Made by a program: the position numbers and the translations under genes
Notes under the pieces: model-generated
Databases searched by the model: none
Seen by the model: only the letters and a program-made list of their open reading frames with translations
What the model was told of the DNA's origin: nothing
Origin: Inia geoffrensis
Taxonomy: Eukaryota > Chordata > Mammalia > Artiodactyla > Iniidae
NCBI GenBank assembly: GCA_036417435.1
Contig: CM070899.1
Span: 1,865,001 to 1,929,000, forward strand
DNA: 64,000 nucleotides
Direction of reading: 5' to 3'
Part shown: positions 33,601 to 45,300 of the stretch, piece by piece
How the letters are laid out: every line of letters begins with the position of its first letter
Position numbering within the stretch: the first letter of the stretch is position 1

Positions 33601-35460
33601 CTCGGTGTTTCTAATCTTTTAAATTACAGTGTACGATAGGCACTAGATTGACTATTCTTTTCATTATTCTCTGTGTTCGAAGCAGACAGTGTTCTACTGT
33701 TCCGACCAAGCATCACGCAGGACAGCTTCGCAGACTGCATTTTCGCCGCCCCGCCTGCTGTGCAAGCAAGAACTGCCTGCAACTCTCTGCTGTTTCTACT
33801 TTACTTCTTTTTTTTCTTTCGACTTAGCAATCGATGCTAAATTTCATGAAATGCCTTTTCAGCATCCATCGAATAGAACCACACACTTTCCTCCTGTATT
33901 TATGTGGGACTCGACTGATGGTTCTTGACATGAAACTGCTCTTATAGGCCCTGCTTTGTCAGTTATTTTTTTTAACATCACTGGATTCCGTTTGGTGATA
34001 ATTTAGTTTTTTCTGTCTCTATTCCTAAGCGGGCTCTGTGAAGTGGCATTAAAAGTCACGCATCAGCTTCCTCAGATGAACTGACGGTGGCGTGAGCGGG
34101 ATTAGTCAGCATTTGGGTCATCTGTTCTCTCTGCACGCTGAGAGCCAAGCTGATGCCAGACCCTTTTTTAGTGGTGGAATTTTACTCCGTGTAGCCTGTT
34201 TTGCTCCCGTTCTTATTTCTTCTCTTAGTCAGACTTGTGAAGGGCTTATCTATTTTTATGAAACCAGCTTTTGGACTTATTTATCCTGATTAATTTCTAT
34301 TTCCTGATTTTATATCTTTACTATATTTCTCTTCCGAGCAATTTTAAAAAATTTTTTTAATACTTTATTTATTTTGGCTGCAACGGGTCTTCATTGTGGC
34401 ATGCAGGGTCTTTAGCTGAGGCATGCGAACTCTTAGGTGCGGCATGTGGGATCTAGTTCCCCGATCAGGGATCAAACCTAGGCCCCCTGCACTGGGAGCA
34501 CAGAGTCTTACCCACTGGACCACCAGGGAAGTCCCAGCAATTGCTTTTCTTTGTCTAATTTCTTAAGAATACTTAGTTCCTTTTTCTTTTAGCCTGAGAA
34601 TCGTACACATTTCGGCATAGAGCATCTTTTCATTGCATTCTTGGCAGTTTGTAATTTTTCTTTTAATTTCTTCTTTTGATCCAAGAGTTATACACGTGCA
34701 TCTTCTTTTTCTAATTTCCAAGCAGTTAAAATTTGGAAAGGAGGGGGACACCTTTTTATTATTTATGTCCCAACTTTAATGGATTACAACCAAAAAAAAA
34801 TGTGGCCTTTAAATTCTCTGATTTAAAAAGAAGTGTTTCTTTGTAGTCACGTACATGATCTATTTTTGTAAACGTTTCACAAACCTAAGGGAAAGGATGC
34901 TTGAAATGTGGGGGATGCTGGATTCCACATACAGATTATATCAGCTTTACTGACTGTATGATTTAACTTCTGTATCCTAGTTGGTCAATTAGAATGCTCA
35001 GGAGTGAACCCAGGTGTGCCAAGATGACCCATTAGCACTGTATTTGCATGCAATTCTCCCAGCCTTTCCAGAAACTTGCTGTTCACGCTCTTCATCACTA
35101 TGCTGCTTGGTGCACACGTGTTCCCGGCACACCATTAATTGTGCCTTTGACATTACATAACATTCCTCTTAATTCAACGCACTTGACCTTAAACATCACC
35201 TCGTCTGATGTTAACTGCACATTCTGCATTTTGTTCTCATTTATCTGGTATCTTTGCCCTTTTTTTTTTTTTTGCCCCCGTCTCTATTTTCAACTTTCAC
35301 CACTTTAAGTGTGCTCTCTTAAAACACTTAAAGCTGTGTTAGCTGTGTCGTGTAGAGCTCGGTTTTGTTTATTTCTCAACTCTACTTAGGCGCCTGTCCT
35401 TTGGTGGGAAAATTCAGTCCACATAATAACTAACACTTGACTCTGTTCCCTTCACCTTCA
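33600..35460 (-). mobile_element. Antisense L1, heavily decayed
   Basis: 'gaaatgccttttcagcatcc', 'tttgtaatttttcttttaat' and 'tcttcttttgatccaagagt' are antisense L1 ORF2 signatures. Interrupted by a SINE at 34,346. Confidence 0.55.
34346..34535 (-). repeat. SINE, short CHR type
   Basis: Flanked by agcaatt copies; body 'atctagttccccgatcagg'. Confidence 0.88.
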
Positions 35461-36059
35461 TGTTTATTACTCATCACAAAGGGACTGCCTCTGACCACTC
35501 CCTCCCCAGTTTCCTGGTCTGCCCAGGTTGCAGCCACTGCATCTCTCCCCTTGTTTGTTTGGAAGTCCCCATTCAGGGCTCCCTCCCTTCCACGGCCCCT
35601 GTGACCATGGCCATCGCGTGAAGACTAGTGTCCAAGTACTTCCCACGCCAAGATGTTTTTTTCCCCCATCTCCCCAGCGTGCTAACCATGGCCCAGGAGG
35701 CCTGTGGAACACTGACTTTGATCGGATGGATCCCTACTTCTAAAAGGAAGAATGGGCAGAAGGGGAGGAAACACAGAAGCCACGGAGAGACTGGGTCAGG
35801 AAGTTACTGGATCAGAGATGCTGGTGGCCACCAAGATGGTGACACATGAGGGAATTGCAGACGTGTTTTGGAAATTAAATTCTAAGAGGAAAAATAAAAT
35901 AGTTCAGTGACCCCCTGTGAATTGCTCCAACCAAGACCCTTCCCTCCACCCAGATGCCTCTCCTGACCTCCAGACACCTCATGGCTTCTCATACAACTGT
36001 GCTCAACTACCCATGGGCGATTCAAGCTCAAATCCATAATCTTCCCCATTCCACCAAAG
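35461..36059. other. Intergenic sequence
   Basis: No gene or clear repeat. Confidence 0.4.
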
Positions 36060-36480
36060 CTGTTCTTTATATTCCTGGCAAAAGATGTCACCATTGACCC
36101 AATTATCTAAATTAAACCCTAAAGGTCACCCCAGAGGACTGTTCATCACTCAGTTATACATCAAGCCTACCTCCTTCAGGGCTCTGAAAATCCATTCTTC
36201 TCTCTCTCCCCAGGTCCACTGCCTGCCTCGGTCCTGGAAGTTCCCCTCCTCCTGCCCGAGCAGCTGTTCTCCCAGTCTTTGGTCTCATCATTTTCTGCTC
36301 CTATTCATTTCCATCTGTTCATCACCCTGAAGCTGGAATTATCTGAAGTTCAGACGTTATCATGCCACTGCTCTGCTTAACACCCCTCGCTGGCAGGCAC
36401 TGCCTTCATTATAAAACCCCACACCCCACTGTCTGCTGGCACTCTCTCAGACAAAACCCCAACCTGACCCAGCCTACCTG
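36060..36480 (+). repeat. L2 LINE remnant
   Basis: 'catgccactgctctgcttaa', 'cacccctcgctggcaggca' and 'cattataaaaccccacaccc' resemble the L2 3' part. Old. Confidence 0.45.
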
Positions 36481-38559
36481 TCAAGCAGAGTTTATTATTA
36501 GACTTCCGGATGGTGTCACGGTGACCCCAGGGGCAGGACAGAGGCCAGAACAAAGGACTCAGACGTCCTTCAAGCTCCCCTGCCCCTCCCATCCCTCCTT
36601 CTCTGGACATGATGGCTTCAGCCGTCGCTCAGGCAGCAGGCCGGCCTTCCCCGCACAGAAGAGAACTCCAGAGCTTCAGGCCTTCTCGTTTCAGCCACTT
36701 GAGAGTGGCCTGACGCCCTGATCTCCAATTTAAAAACCTGACGGGCACAGTGGTCCAGTGAGGGCAGGTGCCCACTTCTGGATCAATATGGGGCCCACCA
36801 CACAGATGGCCTGGGAGGAGAAGCAATACTCAGAAGGGGGCGTCCAGTGTCGGTTCTCAGGACAGGGTCGGGGAGGTACTGCAGGGCAGACAGAAAAACA
36901 GCTGCTCCCCACCCCTTCAGTCTCCCCTCGGGCTAGTTTCCCTGCCTTCGATCCTACACCTGAGCCTTCTGGAACCTTCCAGAACCGCTCAGTCTCCCGA
37001 CCGTGCAGGCATTCCAGCGTCTTCACACAGCTGCCCCTCCGGGCCCCAACCAGTTACCTCGTCAGACTCTCCACCTGCCCTCAGAGCTCAGGAGAAATGC
37101 CGAGTTCGGGGAGACTCCCCCCACACCCACCTGCACCAGGCTAAGGCCCGCCCTCGACAAGAGCCCCCTGTGGCCCCGGCTGCCCCGTGACAACACAGAC
37201 CGCGCTCCCCCCGAACGCTGTCTCCTCACTGAACCACGAGCTCTTGCGGGCAGGAAGCCTCCTTCACTTCTATCTCTAGCACCCTGTGCCTGGTGCCAGC
37301 AGGTATTCACCTGCTCAGAAAGCTGACTGTTCCTAAAACTATTTACGTTGATAATCTCCTTCTGCACTTCTAAGTCAGAACTGCTGTGACTCACTAATCC
37401 ACTTCACATTTAGCAAGTCGCTCTTACATCTGAACACAGCACTTTGACATCTCCATGGCAATAAGCCCCGTGACAGGAGATGGCTTTGCCAGCTGCCTCG
37501 AGGCACATGCACTGGCCAGAGCCACCGGGTTTCCCTGCCGGGGAAGCCTGGACAGGCAGGAGCACCGTCTTGGTGTGTGCCCGTGGCTTTCACCCCGCCC
37601 GCGGCCCTCCTGCTCCTCTCAACACAGGGCCACCCCTCAGCCCCTCCCCTCCTGACACTATGCCGATGCCTCACTCCCTCCCTGGGCTGTGGTGGGTTCT
37701 ATTCAAACCGTATTTGAATACCAAGTAGGTGTCAGGTATTTCAGATTCAGAAATTAATAGATTCTACCCGTAAGAGACATATAATGTGAAACCCCTCTCT
37801 TAGCATTTACTAAGGGGCGGGGTCATTTAACCCTAACCCCTCAAAAGCCAATCCAAAAATGCTTGTGGAATAAATGAACCACTTAATCCTGGTAGTGTAA
37901 GCAGATGCTTGGACCACCCAGGAAACGGGATACTTAATTCTGTCCAGAGACTTACGGGCAGCTTTGCAGTACAAGGGGCACCACTGGGGGTGTACAGAGG
38001 CAGAGGAGGAATTCACCAGGGGCAATCAGGGGCAGCAGTCAGTCCAAGCGGAAGGAACACTGTGCGCACGGACAGAACATCCAAGTACATGCAATGCTCA
38101 GGAAATGATGAGAAATAGCCCCGTGGCACTGGGACCCAGGCTGCAAGGTTGTGTGGTGACACGGCAGCCAAAGGCGCGTCCAGGCTGGGCCAGAGGCATC
38201 TGAGCACTGAGGTGACGCGCACGCCACGGGGTGGAGGACGGGAGAAGGGGCAGCGACTAGACATCAGGCAGGAAGCTTCAGCTACGAGGCGTTCGCCTGC
38301 CATCCTGACACCATTCTGACACAGTGTTTGTGAATCTAAAACACATTAATTAGCGTTATATCAACAATGAAAATTTGCACTGAAAAAAGTATTTTCTGTA
38401 GTGAATTTCACTAAATCTGTATAATTCCCTGCTCAATTTTCTAAACAGAGAATGTTTGGGGAGGTGTGTTCTATCTACAGTTGCATTAGTCAGAGCTTCT
38501 GTCACTGTGGGATTTCTTTGGAGCCATTTTTTCCCGTGTTAGATCTTACAAGGATGACA
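36481..38559. other. Intergenic sequence
   Basis: Mostly unassigned. No open frame is convincing as coding. Confidence 0.45.
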
Positions 38560-39003
38560 GTTATGTCCATTTTTTGGCTTTCTGTGACTGCTGTAACACA
38601 CTGTGGGGCTTGACACGACAGAAGTGGATTCTCTACAGCTCTGGAGGCCAGGAGTCTGAGAGCAAGGGGCCAGCAGGGCTCCACTCTTCCCACAGCTCTA
38701 GGGGAGGTTCCCCCTGCCTCTTCCAGCCTCTGGTGGCCCCGGGTGGTCCTTGTCCCATGACCACATTGCTCCAATCTCTGCCTCCATCTTCACATGGCCT
38801 CTTCCCTCTGGGTCCTCTATGTGTCTTTTATAAGGATGATGATTATCGGCTTTAGGGCCTACCCTAAATCCAGGATGATCTTCTCATCTCAGCATCCTTA
38901 ACTTACCTAATCAGATCCTTTCTCCAAGTAAGATCGCATTTACAGAGAGTCCCAGGGGTTAAGATGTGGACACAGCTTTGAGGGGGAAGTTCAGCCCACT
39001 ACA
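38560..39003 (-). repeat. MLT1-like MaLR LTR
   Basis: 'tgactgctgtaacacactgt', 'cagctctggaggccaggagt', 'cttcacatggcctcttccct' and 'gggggaagttcagcccacta' follow an antisense MLT1-type LTR. Confidence 0.65.
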
Positions 39004-39164
39004 CTGGTGTCCCGAGAACGTTCTTCCTGATTTTTCAAATCCAACCCTCTTCCCTCGTGTCCCTTCCCCTCTGGAACACACCCCAGTCCCGCCACCTGCT
39101 CTCAGCACCAGTGTCTCTCCCTGGGCCTTACCTGCAGTGGTTCTCACCCTGTGCCCCATGCAGC

Positions 39165-39925
39165 AGTCAGGATGGTCTTTCTCAGAAAATCAATTGAGGC
39201 ACGATACTACTGCTCAAGCCTCTCTGTGAGCCCACCACCTCACTCAGAATAAAAGCTGGACTCTGCCCCACGGCCCCAGACCTGGCTTCTGTCTAATGTC
39301 CCCTCCTAACCATCCTTGCCCCCGGCCTCCTGGCTGGCTCTCCAAATACACCAAGCAGGTGCTCCCTCCTCAGGGCCTGGGCACATTTTCCTCTGCCCAG
39401 AACACACCTTTTCCCCAGATATCCCCAGATGGGATCTCTACTTGCTGTCCCCCCCACCACAAAGGCTTTCCCTGACCGCTATCTACAGGACAGTGTCACT
39501 GCCCTGCACCTGCCCCTGCCCTGTACTGCAGGGTCAGCAAACCACAACCATGGTCTGACACTTGTTTTTATAAAGAAAGTTTTTCTGGAATGCAGCCCCA
39601 CTCATTTGTTTAAGTATCACCTACGACAACTTCTGAACTACAACTGCAGAGCGTACGAGCAACACAGACACCACATGGCCCACAGAGCCTAGGACATTTA
39701 CCACTGGGCCCTTTATAGACAGCAGGCACCTTCTGCCCCATCCCTTCAGTCCCTTCAACTGACTTCACAGCCCTTACCACTGCCTGCCTGGTTGCCCGTT
39801 CTTTGCCTATTCACACTCTAAGGTCAGCTCCGTGAGGGTGTCAGTGTCCGTAAGCACCTGCCCCAGTGCCTGGGGCACAGTATGTGCTTAATAAACACCC
39901 GCTGAAGAACTGTGCAAATGAAGAA
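39165..39925 (+). repeat. L2 LINE, split by an older-repeat fragment
   Basis: 'cagggcctgggcacattttc' and 'ctctgcccagaacacacctt', then 'aaaggctttccctgaccgc'; after the interruption, 'ctccgtgagggtgtcagtg' and 'gtatgtgcttaataaacacc'. These follow L2 3' order. The segment 39,530-39,735 is the unnamed ancient repeat also seen at 24,563. Confidence 0.6.
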
Positions 39926-40044
39926 ACCATAGCTGCCTCAGAGGAGAGCTCGGTGCTGGTGGGATGAGAAGACAGACTTTTCCTACCTGCCCTTTAAAAC
40001 CTTTTCATTTCACATCATGGATATGTATTACTTACTAAGTAACT

Positions 40045-40254
40045 TTTTTTTTTTTTTTTTTTGGCGGTATGCAGGCCTCTCACTGCCACGGCCTCTCCCA
40101 CTGTGGAGCACAGGCTCCGGACACGCAGGACCAGCGGCCACGGCTCACGGGCCCAGCCGCTCCGCGGCATGTGGGACCCTCCCGGACCGGGGCATGAACC
40201 TGTGCCCCCTGCATCAGCAGGCGGACTCTCAACCACTGCGCCACCAGGGAAGCC
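40045..40254 (-). repeat. SINE, CHR-2-like
   Basis: Duplication ctaagtaacttttt on both sides. Body slightly diverged (gccacggcctctcccac). Confidence 0.93.
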
Positions 40255-40259
40255 CCTAA

Positions 40260-42047
40260 GTAACTTTTTAAATAAGGTTACTTACTTAGCAAGTAATACA
40301 TAACTTTTTAAAAGTAACTGTTTAAAAATATGTGACTAGAGAATTATGCACATGAAAAGCAAGGCAATTACCCTCTAAATTAAAGTGATGGGGAAGGAGA
40401 TGCCATCAAATACACTACCTGGTTTTGCAGAAAATAATATTTACAAAGTTAATGTTATAAAGACTGATGACTGATTTAACCAGCAATATTGACGTGACTG
40501 TATGGGGGATGGGGAAAATAAGGTACAGAATGGTGGAAAGAGCTCAATCTTCATCTATTATAGCAGCAATTAATTAATGACTACAGCGGAAATCATGAAA
40601 AAGCACGATTTACTTAACAAAGTACTTATCAAGATGGAGGCAATTCCAAAAAAAAACAGGTAACAGAATGGTTTTCTTTGAGGGTGAGAACCAGAGAAAT
40701 CAAAAAACTGTATTTCTTTTTCTTTTTTTTTTTTAAACAAGCCTTTTGGCTTGTTTTAATTTTTTAACCATTCTCAGAACTTTTATTCAAAAGCTAACAA
40801 GCAGAATGGGTGCTCATCGGCTCAGGTCTGCCTTCCTGCACTGCTAACCCCACAATGTGCTCACTCTGCAGACATGGCCTAACTACTCCCACCTGGCCAA
40901 GCAAAGAGCAAACAGCAGGGTCAAAATATCCTGCTTCTTTTCACAAGGCAGGTGAAATCTTAACCTTAAAGTTGAACAAAGGATGGTGTGTTGCTAGCTT
41001 GGTAGCACCACCTCCTGCGTAAGGTGGGAAGCGCATTCCCCAGAAACCCCCCACTGGAATGCTTCTGCTCTGAGCTGCCTCAGAAGCAGCTGAGCAAGAC
41101 TGGGGCACAGGTGAAGTGGGGGCCATGTGCTCAGACGGTTGTGTCGGGCGCAGCCGCTGCTGCCGGCACACTCAGCATCCAGCGGGCTTCCTGGCTGCCA
41201 GCCCAGCACATCACTTGGCCGGGCCCCCACTTTACAGAAGCTCCCCTAGATGGGGTGGTTTTCGAGTTCTCTACGTGAGCTCCTGGTCATGACCCCACGT
41301 TGCTGACCAAATATGTGCGCTCTCACAAGCCTCAAACTGTCTGCCTGTAAGCAGCCGGCTCAGGTGGACCATTTCTCCGATCCGCCCACTGGCCCTTCCA
41401 GACCTTCACTCCAGCTTCTGTCACGCTCGTGTAAGAGCTAACTCAGATCTCATTTGTGTAAGAGCTAACTCAGATCTCATTTACTGCGGCATTTACAGTG
41501 GCTCTGCTTTTCTGGTGAAACCAGAAAAGCTGACTTTTAAAAAGAAGTCTATATTCTTTTATCAGTTTTAGAAATTTGGATTTTTTTCAGAATGAAATAC
41601 CTTTTAATCTCTTCTGACTAATAACTGTCAGAGACAAACTTAGTCTAATGTTTTTATTGTTTTAACATAGATATACTAGTGACCAGGTAATCTCTCTAAT
41701 TTCCAAAATGTGGACTAAGAATTTAACTTAAGTAGAAACCTAAAATATACAAAACTGAAGTAGTTTTGCCAAAATTAGGTATTTTCCTTCATGGAAAAAA
41801 AATTAGAAAATGCCACATAGTTTTGAAAAAAACACAGCTTTCCCCTTGTGCTACACTGGGAGCCCTGGTTTCACCTGTGTCCCGGGTTTAAATCACTGTA
41901 ACAGAATAGAACATACAAGCATGTTCTAGAGCCTTACATGAAAAATTAGCCACTTATATTTACCTTAGTAAATTGAAAGCAAAATACAGCTCTTTTTCCA
42001 AATGAAGTCTTCTTTCAGAATAATTTTTCCCAAAATGTTTATTAATA
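40260..42047. other. Intergenic sequence downstream of TDRD9
   Basis: Includes a 27-bp tandem duplication (41,429-41,482). No gene recognised. Confidence 0.5.
41429..41482. repeat. 27-bp perfect tandem duplication
   Basis: Two identical 27-bp units, beginning gtgtaagagctaactc and ending agatctcattt, lie head to tail at 41,429-41,455 and 41,456-41,482. Confidence 0.95.
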
Positions 42048-42053
42048 CAGTGA
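42048..42053 (-). terminator. TDRD9: Candidate TDRD9 polyadenylation signal
   Basis: AATAAA on the minus strand, 204 bp downstream of the stop codon. It is the first canonical hexamer after the CDS, giving a short 3' UTR. Cleavage would fall near 42,015-42,040. Confidence 0.55.
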
Positions 42054-42256
42054 TCTTCTGTTTCTAGAAAAGACTAGACTTTTCCCAATCTTTCACTTGA
42101 ACAGAAATACCACTCTCCAGCCACTAGCCGAAGAGGAAAGGAACTGGGACCAAGAAGGCCTTTCAGACAGAGTGGACAGAGGGAGGCAGCCTGCGGGTGG
42201 AGCCTTTAACAGGCCTCCGTGGCCCCCAGGAGGGCTGGGTACAGCCTGCGTCCCGT

Positions 42257-42358
42257 CTAGGAACTGAGGACAATCAGCTTGTGCAGCTGGTACAGAAAGG
42301 TGTTCTTCCCTCTGCTGCTCTCCCGGTCCGCCTGCTCCATCACCAGCTTCAGATCAAC
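42257..42358 (-). CDS. TDRD9: TDRD9 last coding exon
   Basis: 33 codons, [18 protein letters not shown] onward to KLIVLSS, then TAG at 42,257-42,259. Acceptor atag, phase 0. Confidence 0.95.
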   Translation of the reverse strand, partial: VDLKLVMEQADRESSRGKNTFLYQLHKLIVLSS

Positions 42359-45300
42359 CTATCGGGGCAAAAGGACCAGTCAGGCTCTGCAATGGGACTT
42401 TTCTAGACATAAAGTAAAACAAATTAAATTATACACACACATATACATAGACACATTAAGATGGCAGAAACTACTCAATTTTCCAAAACTATTTACAGAA
42501 TGCTTCTCTATTCTCACAACAATAAATACTATATATCTGCTATTTCATCTTTAAATTCATCCTAATAATATGGCAATCTTTACCCAAAAATCTCCCATAC
42601 ATTCCTTCCTATGTAATTGTGAACAGTAAACGTGAACAGAGGCATTAAAGCATGTAAGTTTTCTAAACCACATCAACCTCAGAATGAAATTCTGCTTTCA
42701 AATTAAGCCCTGCTATTAGCTTCAACCCGCCCCGTGGAGGCTGTAGGAGAGGTGGCCGGGGCACAGCTCTGTGCACATGATGGAGCTGGCTCCAGGGACT
42801 GGTCCTCAAGGCTCTAACGGGGGAAACTTGTCATGGAGCACATGGAGAGAAGGAACATTCTGCAGCAGAAGTAACTTCCAGACTCAGAGTGGGAAAACAC
42901 CATCTCTGGGGTGGGAGCCTACTTCCACTGCCCAGGGGATGAGGAACTAGTGCCCCAGCTGGTTTGTTTATAAAGACATCCTTGGCTCTAGGATTAAAGC
43001 TTCGAATTCCTCCCTGAGTTCCTTTCCTGAAATCACATTTTACTCTAAATCTTACAGACAGGCAATGTCAAGGTGCCCCATATGGGCCGTGCCCTACTTC
43101 ACAACTGCTATGGACTGAATTGTGTCTTCCAAATCCCCAATGTGATGATATTTGGAGATGAGGCCTTTGCGAGGTTATTCAGGTTAGATGAGGTCATGAC
43201 GGTGGGGCTCCCATGATGGGATTAGGAGGGGATTAATGCCCTTATAAGAAGAGACACCAGAGAGACACCACTCTCTCTGCCATGTGAGGGCACAGTGAGA
43301 AGGTGGATGTCTCCAAGCCACTCCAACAACAACCAATGTACCCTAAAAGCTAATCCAAACGTTCATACCTGTTTTATCCAAAATTAACGGATAATTAGCC
43401 TGAGGTCTAATTTTTTACCAAGACATTACATAGAGTATACTATCCAGAAACAGCCTGTGTGGCCTGTGACCCTGCCCTGTTAACCAAAGAACCATGCACT
43501 TTGCCGCCAGGCTCCCTCTGCTCCCCGGGCATCCTCCACCAACCCTGCTGGAGCCCCTGAATCCATCAAGAGTTCTGTTCCCATCAATCCTGGTGGTAGG
43601 CTGCTCACATGGCTACCTATTTCTCACTCACCTGATTCCACTCATATGGCTTTTCATGCCACTTAGGAACAATCTTCTCTCTTGGTTTCAATGGACAGAA
43701 CAAACTAAAATTTAAAAAAAGAGAGTTTTAAGTCACCTTAATTATACGTTAGTAATTGAAAACACTACTGTGATTTTTAAAACGAGATTTAAATCCTATG
43801 TACTTTCCCTCAGAATTGTAACTCCAATAAGTTTCTTAAAGGTCAAAATTTATGTAATTATGATCAGAGAATATTTTAACCCCCTATACATTCAAAAACA
43901 AACAAAAAAATGGAGCAACGTGGGTCTATAAGACTGACCCTTGTTTTCTGTGTTCCCCTAGTAACCAGTGGAGCTGCTCCGTTACCACACATCGCCTGGG
44001 TTACTGAGTCAAGTTCTAGGAGATGTAAGAGGATCTTTTATACCATTTATTCTTAAGCAGCCGCGACAAGCTGGAAATGTCATCAGCTTAAAAAGGCAGA
44101 GATAGAGAATTCTAGCAATGAGAATGTAAAGAAGTCTGCAAATATTCTTGCACCACCCCCCAAACAACTATAAAACTAGACAAAATCGTCCAAAAAACAT
44201 GCCTGAAGACTCTGGATATTAACCGAAAGCAAATTCAGAAGCATTCATTCATGAAAAACTGCTGAACTCCAGGTAACAAAAGTGGAGTCTGTGGAATTCA
44301 TGCCTGGGGCTACTCCCACCCACCACTCATGCCCACTCCACCAGCTCAACCTGGCACTCTAGTGTTCCCAGGGTGAAAACAGGCATCTTCACTGCCAGAC
44401 GGAATTTACTTGATTTGGAGCAGAGGGTAAAAACCCTCATGCCTGGCAGCACTGTCAGTAAAAATGGCAACCTCAGTAGGAAATAAATGGAGAAAGCCCA
44501 CAGCTCTGGGAGCCTTCGGCCCTGGTCCTGCGTGGGGCCGGCAGCAGACCAGCCGACAATCCGGAAATGCAAGAGACAGATCCTGGAAACGAGTGCCACA
44601 GAGGCGAGTCGGGCTCAGCACACACTCCCTAGCTGACGGAGAAGCTGCACACACACGTGCAGCGGAGACCCACGAAGGCCCCTGGCCTGCCACACAGCCC
44701 TGGCCGACTGGAAGGCGGCATGCACGCACAGGGAAGCCCTGGCAAGAAATAAAGGCCCGATTTCAAAACTGCCTGAACTTCGGATGTACTATCTGAGCCA
44801 CACAGAGACCCACCGGCAGAGGGCAGACGCCTTAATGACTTAGGTATTTAAGCACGGCTTCTCACTAATCATTGGCTGAGCACTAAGCAATGCAGACCAA
44901 GGATGACCCCTAACGAGCCAGGCTGAAAAATAAAAAGAAGAATTAAAAAAACAGGCATTAGTGGCCTTACAACATGGTGGGGAAACTGATTCTGCAGAAT
45001 TCTGCAGGGAGTAATTAAAACCCTGCATTAATACACTACATTATCTAAAATGCCCAATTTTCAGCAAAAATTATGAGATATTTTGTGAAGAAACAGGAAT
45101 GTGTGACCCATACTCAGGAATAAAAAAAAAGAACAGCCAACAGAAGCTGACTGAGTGGACTCAGATGTGGTTTTAGCAGGTAAGACTTTAAAGATGTCAC
45201 TGCAAGTATATACAAAGAATTAAAGCAAACTATGTTTAAAGAAATAAAGGAAAATAGGATGGCAATGACTCAAAGGTAATCTCAATAAAAATTTAAAACT

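Noticed and set aside
12600..42000. An additional protein-coding gene such as RD3L between ASPG and TDRD9
   Set aside because: No exon-like conserved peptide was seen. RD3L lies elsewhere in the human locus.
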